Origin: a virus
Length of the DNA stretch: 64,000 nt
IMG/VR virus record: IMGVR_UViG_3300010334_000034
Coordinates: 1 to 64,000 of that record
Reading direction: 5' to 3' (one strand)
Every line of letters begins with the position of its first letter. Positions within the stretch are counted from its first letter, which is position 1. A program made the translations under genes and the position numbers. The notes beneath the pieces are model-generated. The model was not told the origin of the DNA, did no database searches, and saw only the letters and a program-made list of their open reading frames with translations. Positions 36,484-45,800 of this stretch are shown piece after piece.

Positions 36484-36616
36484 CACAGATCAAATAAATT
36501 CATAATCATTAATCGAATATAAAGATACTCTTTATAAATCAAAAGATAAATGATCTCTGGACCGTTTTTAATAAAATAATAAGTCAACCAAAAGTAATAT
36601 TTTAATTTTTCAAACA

Positions 36617-37327
36617 TTACATTCCTCTGCCTCCATGCATTCCCCCTCCACCACCCATACCGCCTCGCATTCCACCTCCGCCCATACCACCCATACTTCT
36701 TCCTTGATAAGATCCGCCCATGCCTCCTCCGCCCATACCACCCATACTTCTTCCTTGATAAGATCCACCCATGCCTCCTCCGCCCATACCACGACCTTGA
36801 TATGATGCACCCATGCCCCCTCCACCATTCATACTTCTTCCTTGATAAGATCCACCCATGCCCCCTCCACCATTCATTGCTCTGCTTTGATATGACCCGG
36901 CACCATTCATACCACGACCTTGATAAGATGCGCTAGGATTCACTGTCGCGGCTGTAGCCGTTGTGGTACCACCTGTAGCTGTCGTTGTTCTGTTATAGGT
37001 AGTATTACCATTATTGCTAGGACCTGTATAACTTCCTCCGGTATAAGTGTTATTAACTGTAACATTTCCGTTATTACCATTATTCCAACCAAATAGGCTA
37101 TTACCTGAACCGCTTCCCGAGCCTCCACCATAGTTATAACCTCCCCATCCCATACCATTGTAAACTGGATAATAACCTCCACTATAACCTTGATATCCAC
37201 CAGCATACACAGGATATCCTCCTCCACCCACTACTCCATACCCTGCGTCTATAGGACCCGGATAATAAGCACAAGCTGAAAGGCTAATAATTGCTACGAA
37301 TAAGATTAATTTGTATATGTTCTTCAT
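36617..37327 (-). CDS. glycine-rich lipoprotein with tandem repeats
   Basis: 236 aa. Signal peptide MKNIYKLILFVAIISLSAC with lipobox LSAC (Cys19) predicts lipidation. Mature part: Tyr/Gly-rich, then Asn/Thr-rich, then about six repeats around SYQGRSMNGGGGMGG. It is probably exported to the host envelope and self-associating. A surface-blocking or lysis role is speculative. Confidence 0.75.
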   Translation of the reverse strand: MKNIYKLILFVAIISLSACAYYPGPIDAGYGVVGGGGYPVYAGGYQGYSGGYYPVYNGMGWGGYNYGGGSGSGSGNSLFGWNNGNNGNVTVNNTYTGGSYTGPSNNGNTTYNRTTTATGGTTTATAATVNPSASYQGRGMNGAGSYQSRAMNGGGGMGGSYQGRSMNGGGGMGASYQGRGMGGGGMGGSYQGRSMGGMGGGGMGGSYQGRSMGGMGGGGMRGGMGGGGGMHGGRGM

Positions 37328-37361
37328 GATTTAAATATATTATAGATTTAAATGTGGATAC

Positions 37362-37562
37362 TCAACTATATTTTTTCTTTATATGCTCCCAAGCTCTTTC
37401 GTGTACATAGTATAGAATAGTTTTTGCAAAGAAGTCAAATACAGATACTCCTAATGAAATAAAAGGCTTACCAGTAAAGAAGAAACAAGCGAGGAAGGTA
37501 GTTATAGAGCCAAGGATTCTATAAGAGATAGCTTTGAGTAATGATACAGTTCTAGTCTCCAT
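37362..37562 (-). CDS. DUF2061 small membrane protein
   Basis: 66 aa. METRTVSLLKAISYRILGSITTF...FTGKP...Y..HERAWE matches the DUF2061 pattern (two membrane spans, conserved S-x-x-K-x-x-x-Y/W-R and H-E-R-x-W). Function of the family unknown. Confidence 0.85.
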   Translation of the reverse strand: METRTVSLLKAISYRILGSITTFLACFFFTGKPFISLGVSVFDFFAKTILYYVHERAWEHIKKKYS

Positions 37563-37571
37563 AATCTTAAA

Positions 37572-37823
37572 TTAAAACTCTTCTAAAGCTTCTTTTGCCA
37601 CTTGATCCTTCTTGTATTGATAGTAAGGCCCTTCAACAAACTTATTCAAATTTACTACATTAAAAAATGTGTTTTCATTATGAAGAAAGTACCAAGTATC
37701 ATCTCTAGGGTCAAGAAAGATATAAATAACTTCTCCTTTCTTATTAGAGACTTGAGCATAGTTAAATGAACTACCTTCTTTAAGAAACTTAAATGAGCCT
37801 ATCTTATAATCTTTTTTGTACAT
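37572..37823 (-). CDS. hypothetical protein
   Basis: 83 aa (MYKKDYKIGSFKFLKEGSSF...), beta-rich. It starts one base after the upstream TAA (TAATATG). Not recognised. Confidence 0.63.
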   Translation of the reverse strand: MYKKDYKIGSFKFLKEGSSFNYAQVSNKKGEVIYIFLDPRDDTWYFLHNENTFFNVVNLNKFVEGPYYQYKKDQVAKEALEEF

Positions 37824-37824
37824 A

Positions 37825-38220
37825 TTAGTCTTCTTTAGGGTTGTTTACTTCAATCATCTTCTTTTCAGCAATTGCATATACTTCAAAGAAATCTTTAAAA
37901 TCTTTTTTTTGCTCTTCATTCAAATCTAAAAGTCTAGGACCAACTGATTCCAGAGTACAACATCCTTCCTTCTTATCATATTTTAACCAAGCAATAACAC
38001 AACATATTTCCTTGTGCTCAAAGAGACTTAAAGAAATATAAGCTCCATTAGGACTACGAAGATGATCACCTTCATTGATATATCCTTTATCAAGATATTC
38101 TTGAATCTTACCATATCTTTCATTAGGTGACCACACAATAAACTCTCCGTTATCAATAGATGGATTAATGTTACAGTTATTTCTAAACTCTACATTGTTG
38201 ATTCTTACTTTGATGTTCAT
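37825..38220 (-). CDS. hypothetical protein downstream of a structured RNA
   Basis: 131 aa (MNIKVRINNVEFRNNCNINP...), mixed alpha/beta with paired Cys (EICCVI, EGCCTL). It directly follows the structured RNA at 38237-38346, which could be its leader. Function unknown. Confidence 0.65.
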   Translation of the reverse strand: MNIKVRINNVEFRNNCNINPSIDNGEFIVWSPNERYGKIQEYLDKGYINEGDHLRSPNGAYISLSLFEHKEICCVIAWLKYDKKEGCCTLESVGPRLLDLNEEQKKDFKDFFEVYAIAEKKMIEVNNPKED

Positions 38221-38236
38221 TTTTTTAAAAATTGAT

Positions 38237-38346
38237 GACTAGGAAATACTTTGGTGGTACTTCGGACAGGCTACACGTTCATCGTATACTATGCTTCGCT
38301 ATCACCTGTTGCGGAAGTTCTTTAGCTTTCAGAACTCGCACCCTAG
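38237..38346 (-). ncRNA. structured RNA, about 110 nt, unknown family
   Basis: On the minus strand TGACTAGG pairs with CCTAGTCA to close a multi-branch structure. Its arms are AGTTCT/AGAACT extended by GTGCG/CGC(A)AC, ACAGG/CCTGT with an inner ATACG/CGTGT hairpin, and AAGTAC/GTATTT. The closing stem is followed by ATCAATTTTT. No ORF is present. It could be a riboswitch-like leader, an elaborate terminator or a stable RNA. Confidence 0.65.
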
Positions 38347-38354
38347 TCAAATTA

Positions 38355-38486
38355 TTAATATTTCTTAATTTGCTTTCCGCCTTTAACCATAACGAACCCT
38401 TCGACCTTACCTTTTTTGATAAGGTCGAAGTTGTTGTTATAAGCTTTGCGGTTTGATGTTCTTTCTCTTGATCCTTTGCCTGCCAT
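38355..38486 (-). CDS. small basic hypothetical protein
   Basis: 43 aa (MAGKGSRERTSNRKAYNNNF...), Lys/Arg-rich. It follows the DUF932 gene by 4 nt. Not recognised. Confidence 0.55.
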   Translation of the reverse strand: MAGKGSRERTSNRKAYNNNFDLIKKGKVEGFVMVKGGKQIKKY

Positions 38487-38490
38487 ATGA

Positions 38491-39300
38491 TTAAGCCCTC
38501 TCCTTCTTAGGGAAGAGGGTCTTGAGGGTCCTTTCGAAATCTGCTCCGCGAGTTGTGAGAGCGGACTCTGCACCGACCCAGAACTCACTATTGAACCGAG
38601 TGTCGTCTTCGAGACGGGTGAGACCTCGTCCGAGGTTATGACCACCGTGAGTCATGTTCTCCTGAATGGTATTGTAAACCCTCCAGAGATCATTACCCTG
38701 ATCAACATCCCGACGAACTCCGAGGAGTGCATCTGGCTTGATGGAGGTAGGAAGGTTCTGGCGATAGCGGAACCTGATGTAGTGAGCGAAGCGCGCAAGA
38801 GCGTTCTTCTCTTCCTGAGAGAGGATACGATCTCGGAACTGCTCAACCTTCTGTCCGATGACGCTGAACTGCTTGATGCCCTGCTCCATAGTGCTCATGA
38901 GCGTGGAGAGCTTATCATCACCGAAGCGATGCATTGCTCGGATATTAAGGTTAGCTCCTGTGGCAACCACAAGACCGTTAGAACAAACCAAACGGAAGAA
39001 GCCCATCATAACCTGGAACCTCTTGGAGCGGTCGTGGCTATTGATGATGCTGATCTGAGGCATACCCTCACCAACAAGACTGCTGTCTTTGTGTTGGGTC
39101 TGGATGAGGTCTACCTTATGCATTCCGTAACGGCTCTTGCCCTGACGAACGTTGCGGATTGTCCATCCAGAGTCGATTGCCTTCTCGAGGAACTCTCCGG
39201 TGTTGATGAAGCTGTAGCGATCTGAAACGATCGGTGAAGGCTCCGTTGCGGCGATTGCTGGCGCCATCTGAATTGCTTGGTTTAGTGTGTATGTGTCCAT
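38491..39300 (-). CDS. DUF932-family protein
   Basis: 269 aa. The central GMPQISIINSHDRSKRFQVM...RLVCSNGLVVATG is characteristic of DUF932, a family found on phages and plasmids. Its role is unknown, though it is often near DNA-metabolism genes. GC-rich relative to neighbours. Its promoter (TTGAGT, 17 bp, TATTAT) leaves a leader of about 40 nt, unlike the leaderless set. Confidence 0.8.
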   Translation of the reverse strand: MDTYTLNQAIQMAPAIAATEPSPIVSDRYSFINTGEFLEKAIDSGWTIRNVRQGKSRYGMHKVDLIQTQHKDSSLVGEGMPQISIINSHDRSKRFQVMMGFFRLVCSNGLVVATGANLNIRAMHRFGDDKLSTLMSTMEQGIKQFSVIGQKVEQFRDRILSQEEKNALARFAHYIRFRYRQNLPTSIKPDALLGVRRDVDQGNDLWRVYNTIQENMTHGGHNLGRGLTRLEDDTRFNSEFWVGAESALTTRGADFERTLKTLFPKKERA

Positions 39301-39346
39301 ATTATTTTTTTATTAGGTGTTTGTGTTGTTGTTATTCTTCCTCTTA

Positions 39347-39375
39347 ATAATATCCCCATTATTGGGAAAACTCAA
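39347..39375 (-). promoter_or_regulatory. early promoter with leader
   Basis: TTGAGT, TTTCCCAA-type 17-bp spacer, TATTAT; about 46 nt separate the -10 from the ATG at 39300. The leader contains AAGAGGAAG far from the start, then repeated AACAACAAC. Confidence 0.7.
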
Positions 39376-39389
39376 GCCAATTGGGAAAA

Positions 39390-39830
39390 TTATTTCTTTT
39401 TAGATGTAAATTTACCCTTTGCATCTCTCTTAGAGACGCGAGGCTTACGAAACTTCTTAGAAGAAAGGATAACCGAATTTACTTCATCTTCACTAAGCTT
39501 ACGGTATTTTAGGAAGTCTATTCCTTCTGCAAGGTTCAAACCTTCTTTAGCTAAGAAGCTTAAACGCTTTAATAGATACTTGCCATGATATCCGTGTCCT
39601 TCTTCTGAAAGATGATTTATCTCTCTAAAGATATTAATAATGTCATTCTCTGAACCATTCCAATAGTCTGCTGAGATTAAAGAATCTTCATCTTCTGCTA
39701 GGTTAGCATTGATATCACACCAGCGACTAAAGTCTACTAGAGTTTTGCTACAAAGAATAACCTTTGAAAGAAGATTACTTGTATAAGATAAACTTCCAAA
39801 CCAAATTGATGTTGCATTTGTGTATTTCAT
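39390..39830 (-). CDS. hypothetical helical protein
   Basis: 146 aa (MKYTNATSIWFGSLSYTSNL...), helical with a basic C-terminus (RVSKRDAKGKFTSKKK). TTGACT...TATTAT upstream. Not recognised. Confidence 0.65.
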   Translation of the reverse strand: MKYTNATSIWFGSLSYTSNLLSKVILCSKTLVDFSRWCDINANLAEDEDSLISADYWNGSENDIINIFREINHLSEEGHGYHGKYLLKRLSFLAKEGLNLAEGIDFLKYRKLSEDEVNSVILSSKKFRKPRVSKRDAKGKFTSKKK

Positions 39831-39868
39831 AAGACCTATAATAATAGGTCAATGTATACCAAAGTCAA

Positions 39869-40057
39869 CTACTTTTGAAAATAAAAGGTAACACTAGCTC
39901 TTTGATCCGTCTTGCTATTAACTTCAAAAGAAATAGGTTTAAAGCCTTTTGAAATTAAATCTCTTTGAATCTTATCAATCTCTACATTGATATATGCTTC
40001 TCTTTGAGCAAAGCTAGGCTTTCTTGGTATTGGTATTATTATGGTTTGTTTTTGCAT
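39869..40057 (-). CDS. small hypothetical protein
   Basis: 62 aa from MQKQTIIIPIPRKPSFAQRE, alpha/beta. A longer upstream frame overlaps the neighbour and is rejected. Function unknown. Confidence 0.55.
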   Translation of the reverse strand: MQKQTIIIPIPRKPSFAQREAYINVEIDKIQRDLISKGFKPISFEVNSKTDQRASVTFYFQK

Positions 40058-40062
40058 TAAAT

Positions 40063-40254
40063 TTAATTCTTGATTTTCGTTAAAAGATTTACTATTCTTT
40101 CTATACAATCAGCAATCTCCGAAACTTTTTTCTTATGGAGGGGTACACTAGGTGTGGGTAATTCTACAGTTACATTACCAGCTATACTTTTATTTACATT
40201 AGCTTCAAAGCCGGTTTGAACCGGTGATATAGGATTACTTGTGTAAGAGTCCAT
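40063..40254 (-). CDS. small late protein
   Basis: 63 aa (MDSYTSNPISPVQTGFEANV...), polar first half and a helical end. Late box GTAAGTAT 5 nt before ATG. Function unknown. Confidence 0.62.
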   Translation of the reverse strand: MDSYTSNPISPVQTGFEANVNKSIAGNVTVELPTPSVPLHKKKVSEIADCIERIVNLLTKIKN

Positions 40255-40259
40255 TTAAG

Positions 40260-40267
40260 ATACTTAC
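40260..40267 (-). promoter_or_regulatory. T4-type late promoter box
   Basis: GTAAGTAT, minus strand, 5 nt before the ATG at 40254. Confidence 0.5.
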
Positions 40268-41025
40268 TTGTCCTTATGCATAAAAGCAAATGGACATTTA
40301 GCAACTTCTCCTTGTTCAAAGTTTTTAGGAGTTCTAAAATTCTTTAAATATCTATCAAAGAATTCTGTATGAGCCTTGTCCCAAAGTCTTTTGAATTGTC
40401 CTCTATCATAAGAGAATTGAGACTTAAAGTGTTCTCTCTTAAAAGGTATCACTTGCATAATAGGAGTTCCTTTAGGAATCAAACCGCTGAAATCCTTTCT
40501 GAGAAAGAAAGGGAAATGGACTGGAGAAGGATACTTGTCTGTGTCAACCATAGAGGTTAAACATTTAAACGGTAGATCATCATAATGTAAAGGATGAGTA
40601 AACAAACAAGACCATCCCTTTGGGGTTTTGGTTATCCAATGATTAATCCATTTAAATACTGTAGAATAAAAACCATCTGGAGTAGGATATAAATTGTGTT
40701 GTTCCTTTCTAGTTCCAGATATTATTTCTAAATCTTCCCATGCCCATTGGAATTTTATCTTATCTTGTCCTTCATTATACACCCAAACATCACAGGGTAA
40801 TAATATATGATACCCAGAAGTCATAGCATCTACTACTGGCATACATTTCTTAATAGTGCTATTAGGGTCGCTATAAGAGTCTATACCTTTTTTATCGTCT
40901 ATATAAGAGGGAGTATTCTTAAACCAAACTGGGGTATTGCGAGAGCTGGGTTCTGGTTTAGGTGCTATTTCTAAAAATTCTTTGGTTTCAGCTATAAATT
41001 TAATTAAGACCTTTTTATTGAACAT
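40264..41025 (-). CDS. conserved phage protein, possibly DUF6065-like
   Basis: 253 aa. The pattern ...TPVWFKNTPSYIDD...TIKKCMPVVDAMTSGYHILLPCDV is familiar from proteins of T4-like marine phages (I recall DUF6065). Trp/Pro/His-rich throughout. Function unknown. Confidence 0.65.
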   Translation of the reverse strand: MFNKKVLIKFIAETKEFLEIAPKPEPSSRNTPVWFKNTPSYIDDKKGIDSYSDPNSTIKKCMPVVDAMTSGYHILLPCDVWVYNEGQDKIKFQWAWEDLEIISGTRKEQHNLYPTPDGFYSTVFKWINHWITKTPKGWSCLFTHPLHYDDLPFKCLTSMVDTDKYPSPVHFPFFLRKDFSGLIPKGTPIMQVIPFKREHFKSQFSYDRGQFKRLWDKAHTEFFDRYLKNFRTPKNFEQGEVAKCPFAFMHKDK

Positions 41026-41072
41026 ATATTTAATTTAACATAAATTAAGACCTTTTCAATAAATATTTTAAG

Positions 41073-41378
41073 ATGGATCCTAATATTACCATTTATAATT
41101 CTTATCGTAAGTCGCTTAATACCATCTTAGGAAGTTTTCCAGTGTATAATAATATAGCTGCTGGATGTATAGCTAAAAAGAATGTAGCTGTAGAAACTGC
41201 TTTGGATTTATTAGCATTAGACGAGGTAGCCGATCAATTCTTTCTTATACAAGAATTTCCAGGAGATTCTCCTTTATATGATCCATTTACAGATATAGGA
41301 TTATTAATTGATATTAACAGCAGGACAATTAGACCGGATGCGTATGAGGAGATTTACACTTACAATTTGCTCATATAG
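41073..41378 (+). CDS. small late protein at start of virion region
   Basis: 101 aa (MDPNITIYNSYRKSLNTILG...), ATAAATAT 6 nt before ATG. It heads the rightward virion-gene run. Not recognised; possibly a head-tail or fibre accessory protein. Confidence 0.65.
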   Translation: MDPNITIYNSYRKSLNTILGSFPVYNNIAAGCIAKKNVAVETALDLLALDEVADQFFLIQEFPGDSPLYDPFTDIGLLIDINSRTIRPDAYEEIYTYNLLI

Positions 41379-41379
41379 T

Positions 41380-41387
41380 GTAAATAT
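41380..41387 (+). promoter_or_regulatory. T4-type late promoter box
   Basis: GTAAATAT upstream of the ATG at 41401, with a 13-nt gap, longer than usual here. Confidence 0.55.
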
Positions 41388-41400
41388 ATAAAATAAAATT

Positions 41401-42780
41401 ATGCCCGGAGTAAGAATCACAGATCTACCATTAGATAATTCAAAAATTTCAAATGCAGATACTTTTATAAAAGTAAATGGAGACACCACCTACAAAGTAA
41501 ATGGTGATACATTTGTAAAACAATTTTCAGGTATCACCGATGCTGCTAGTCTTGGTGATGGAATACCTATATTCAGTTCTTTATCCCCTGATAGAACAAA
41601 ACTTATCTTTAATACTATATTAGAAGGGTTTGGAATAGACCTTATACAAGGCACTAACACTTTAACTATACAATTACAAGCTGGAGCATTCATAACTCGA
41701 AACATGATTGCTCCGGGTACTATTGACGCAAGTTTATGTGCTCCTGGTCTTATTTCAGCCGATATTATTCAACCGAATAGTATTGGTTATTCTGAATTAA
41801 AAAACGGAGATTCAACAGAAGCTGTTCAGGATAGAATAGCAGATGCTTGGGTTAATTTTAACGGAGCAAGAGTAACATCCGGAACTGGATATGCTCCAGA
41901 GGTGCGAACAGCTGGATTTACAGATGTTGCTGGTAATGCTGGTGATCAAACAATAGAAATAAATTGTCCTAATCACGGGATAGCTACTGGCAATACAGTT
42001 AATCTTTCTAATATACAATATTTTGCTGGTGCTGTTGTTACGGTACCTACTAATAAAATATTACAAAATAGAGTATACGTACAACAATATCAAACATTTA
42101 ATAATAGTCAGGTTTTTGTAGCTGGTAATTACATAGCAACAAAAATAAATAATAATGTCTTTCGAGTCAAAGTTCCTAGAAAAGTTTACGGTACCTCATC
42201 GGGTAATGTGACAGTTAAAAAGGCTGTAGGTGCTCAAGCTAATGGTGTTTCTGGAGATCAAATTAGTTTAACAGCTGGGTCACCAAATGGTCAATGGCAA
42301 GCTAGTATTGGTACTATTAAATGGGCTGCAACAGATGTTGGTGTAACCTTTTACATCTCAGCACCAGGCATTTATAATCAAGAACCTATAAGAATAACTA
42401 GTATTGACACGGCAACTAATACCGCACAATTTACATTATTAAACGGTAATGCAGCAGATTCAAGAGTGTTAACAGGTAATGCTTATACATTTAATAGCTT
42501 TGGTATACGTTCTTGTTTTAACGTGGATGGTATATCAAAACTTGGCACCGGACAATGGAAGGTATCATTCAGACATGATAGATCAGATAATTTATATGCA
42601 GCTGTTGGTAATTGTAATGATCCTTCTACAACACCGGATACAGCCATTTTAAGTGTAAATTCTCAAGCAAATACAGATGTTACTATAACAGCTACTAGAG
42701 TATCACCACCAGCTAAGAATGCAGTGACTTCTGGTTATGTGGATTCAACAAATATTTCATTAGTTGTTTTCGGAATATAA
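41401..42780 (+). CDS. tail-fibre-like structural protein
   Basis: 459 aa, Thr/Asn/Gly/Ala-rich. The N-terminal part (RITDLPLDNSKISNADTFIKVN) resembles fibre attachment regions. The middle has the repeat-like ISADIIQPNSIGYSEL and beta-rich domains. Probably a tail fibre or baseplate-associated trimeric protein. Confidence 0.7.
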   Translation: MPGVRITDLPLDNSKISNADTFIKVNGDTTYKVNGDTFVKQFSGITDAASLGDGIPIFSSLSPDRTKLIFNTILEGFGIDLIQGTNTLTIQLQAGAFITRNMIAPGTIDASLCAPGLISADIIQPNSIGYSELKNGDSTEAVQDRIADAWVNFNGARVTSGTGYAPEVRTAGFTDVAGNAGDQTIEINCPNHGIATGNTVNLSNIQYFAGAVVTVPTNKILQNRVYVQQYQTFNNSQVFVAGNYIATKINNNVFRVKVPRKVYGTSSGNVTVKKAVGAQANGVSGDQISLTAGSPNGQWQASIGTIKWAATDVGVTFYISAPGIYNQEPIRITSIDTATNTAQFTLLNGNAADSRVLTGNAYTFNSFGIRSCFNVDGISKLGTGQWKVSFRHDRSDNLYAAVGNCNDPSTTPDTAILSVNSQANTDVTITATRVSPPAKNAVTSGYVDSTNISLVVFGI

Positions 42781-42807
42781 AGGCGTTTATTATAAGTATT
42801 TTAACTT

Positions 42808-45800
42808 ATGGCCATGACATCTAGTGTATCTTTAAATACACAAGCCCCTCTACCTTACAAAGACTGGATAGAGTATCAAGATGCATTAATACCAGAAAAT
42901 GCTCAAGAAGCTTATTTAGAATATGTCCAAAGCTGGTATAAGAAACAACTTCAAGACAAAAAAATTGTAAAAGATAGTGTAAAGCAACAATTTATACAAT
43001 TAGCTAAAGATCTTAGTTTCTTATTTGCAAATGCTGAAACCCAAGACCCTTTCTTAAGAAATATAGATTATAATAGTGACGAAAATTTAATTTATGCAAT
43101 TCCTTTCTTTGCTAAGAAATTAAGACAGATAGCCACAGTTTTACAAAACAAAAGAGAAAACGTTAAGAGAGCAAAGTTAAAATATAATTTAGTAGGTTCC
43201 AATGAGGGTTTAGAAAAATTACTTTATGAATATGTTTTAAGAGGATTTACCAATACAAAAAATTCTATTACCCAAGTACCAGCTTCACCTTTAATAAATT
43301 ACTTCCCAGATCTTTCTGCTGTAAAAGACAATTTCTTTATTGAATTAGAAGAATTACATGATACTCAATCATATTTTGATTCAGACCCTTCTGTTAATAT
43401 AAATCAATATCTAGATATAAATTCTTTATCAAATACATTTCCTTTAGAAGGTTTAAATGAAGAAGAGATCAATACAATTATTTCTACAAAGCTTTTACCA
43501 AGAGTAGCTGATACACCTTTATCAAATATTTTTAAAGATTATGTTTTAAATACTCCATCATTATCAACAGTTTCTTTATCTTCCTTTGCTACTAATTTGG
43601 TTTATAATGAAATACATGCTTCGACCAAATACCTTGGAGAACCGGTTTATGGTTTAACTGCTGTAAGATTGGAAGATGTTAATATACCTGATGTTGTTTT
43701 AAATTTAAAATTTGAGCAAGGTAATAATTGGTTCTATTGGCCAAGCGGAAATAAAATATTAAATAATGATATTTTCAATAACAATTTAGATCCAGTATAC
43801 ATTAATAATTCTAATTTTGTTTCTTCAAGTGCCACTGGAGGAACCAATTATACCAATTCAGATTTAATTTTTACAGATAAAAACGGTATTGTCGAAGGAG
43901 CTTGGTTGCAAGGACCACACACAGAAAGACAAGACTTGAATATAGTTGTTAATATAAATGGAGCTTCTACTAGAGATTTTATATTTCCTTTCCCTGGTAT
44001 TAAAATATCTTCTAAAGAATTAACATTCCAAGGATATGCTATAGATGATACTATTAACGAAGGTATAGATAAACTTGCTACACAATCAAAAGTTAAATTG
44101 TTAAGTGATTATTATTCTTTTTCTTTGCCTAATACTTCTAGTAATTCAATTTACATCAATCAAACAACTTTAATAGATTCGGGAGCATATGCTTCAGAAT
44201 TTTCTCCAGAAGCAGATAATATAATAAAGAAAACAAAACAAGAAGCTTCTTTACCTATTTATAGTGAAATTAATAACGGTGTAATAGATCAATCATATTT
44301 ATTTAAATTCCAAAGAACAGATTTACCAATCGCTTTAGGAGCTAATAATATTCACTGGCCTATACAAACCTTTGTTACCAGTTCTGATAATTTGCCTATT
44401 ACAATTAAAGAAGATTGTTGTTTGCCAATTATCTTAGGAAATATTAATCCAAGTTATGCTATGGTCGGAGCTGTGGCTGGATTTAATTTTTCTGATTCAG
44501 ATGTAATATATAAATTAAATAACCGAGGTGGAGATCCAATGGAAGCTGCTTGGCTAGGAGCAGGATCAATAACAAATTTAGATGCTCTAAAAGGTGCTAT
44601 ACAAATATATGATACACCGGCTACAAAATGTGCTACTTATATAGATGGACCAGTTCAGAATTCTTGTTCTTTTAAAGTAAACGGATCAGATAAAGTTTCT
44701 TTTGTTTGGATGGATCCAGATACTCCAGCCGACGAGGTATTTAAGTATGTAGAGCATTTACCTAATTGTCAATATGGTAAAAATTATCCACACAATTATT
44801 ATAAAGATCAAGATTATCAAAATGTAAATCCTATCAATAGTTTAGATTCTTGGACTAAATGTACTTGTAAGTCTGTACAATATTCTCCAATAGGTCATGA
44901 GGGAAATAATTTAAGAGATTATAATGGAATGGCTGATTATCTTTTTGCTGATCCAGAGGGTTACGGAGTTGATTTTGCAACTAATACTTGGAAGGATACT
45001 AGAGGGTTGGACGTATATAATAGCCCTCAATTTAGTTATTACAAAATAACTGGAGGAGATAAACAAGTAGGATGGGGCAAAGGTTATTGGAGGACGGGTA
45101 CAGGAGCTTCTTTCATATTAAAAACCGGTAAGCGTTATACCTATTACAGATCCTCATTAAGAACTGATAAATCTAGTGGTAATGTTGCACCTTATTTTGT
45201 TTCTAATTATGCTTATAAAAATGTAAATGGTTTGTATTCTAGTTCTGAAGTTTATGATTTAGTTATAATGATAGACGTTAGTAAGTCTCAATCATATAGT
45301 TTAAGTAAAGTTAAAAATATAGTTACAACAACTATAGATAAAATTTTAAATAACAATAAAAATCAAGTTCAAATATCTGTTATAGCTTTTGGTAGTGTAG
45401 CTTCTCGTTTGAGTTGGTTGACGAAAAATTTTAGTGCTTTAGAACTTTTTGTTGATCAATTACAAGTATCAAAAGATCCAGCAGTAAATCAAACAGATAT
45501 ATCAGACGCTTTATTATTAGCTCAAAATATTTTAGATACTAGAGTCGTTACTAATGATACTAAAATTAATAATAGTAATGCTTATTTAGCTAGTCTCTGT
45601 AACAACCTTGGTTATTACATTTATCAACAAACTCACAAATTAGGTACACCTCAAAACATTCCTCAAAACGGAAAAAAGAAAATATTAATATTCAGTGACG
45701 GAGAAGAAACACTTTACAGAAACAAGAGCCATTTTGCTTTACGCCCATTTGATGATGCAGCATCAATAGCATTGGATTTAAAAAATGATAAAATAGAAAT

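Noticed and set aside
36610-36828. Second frame across the lipoprotein repeats
   Set aside because: It is the shifted reading of the same glycine-rich repeat DNA and has no start context.
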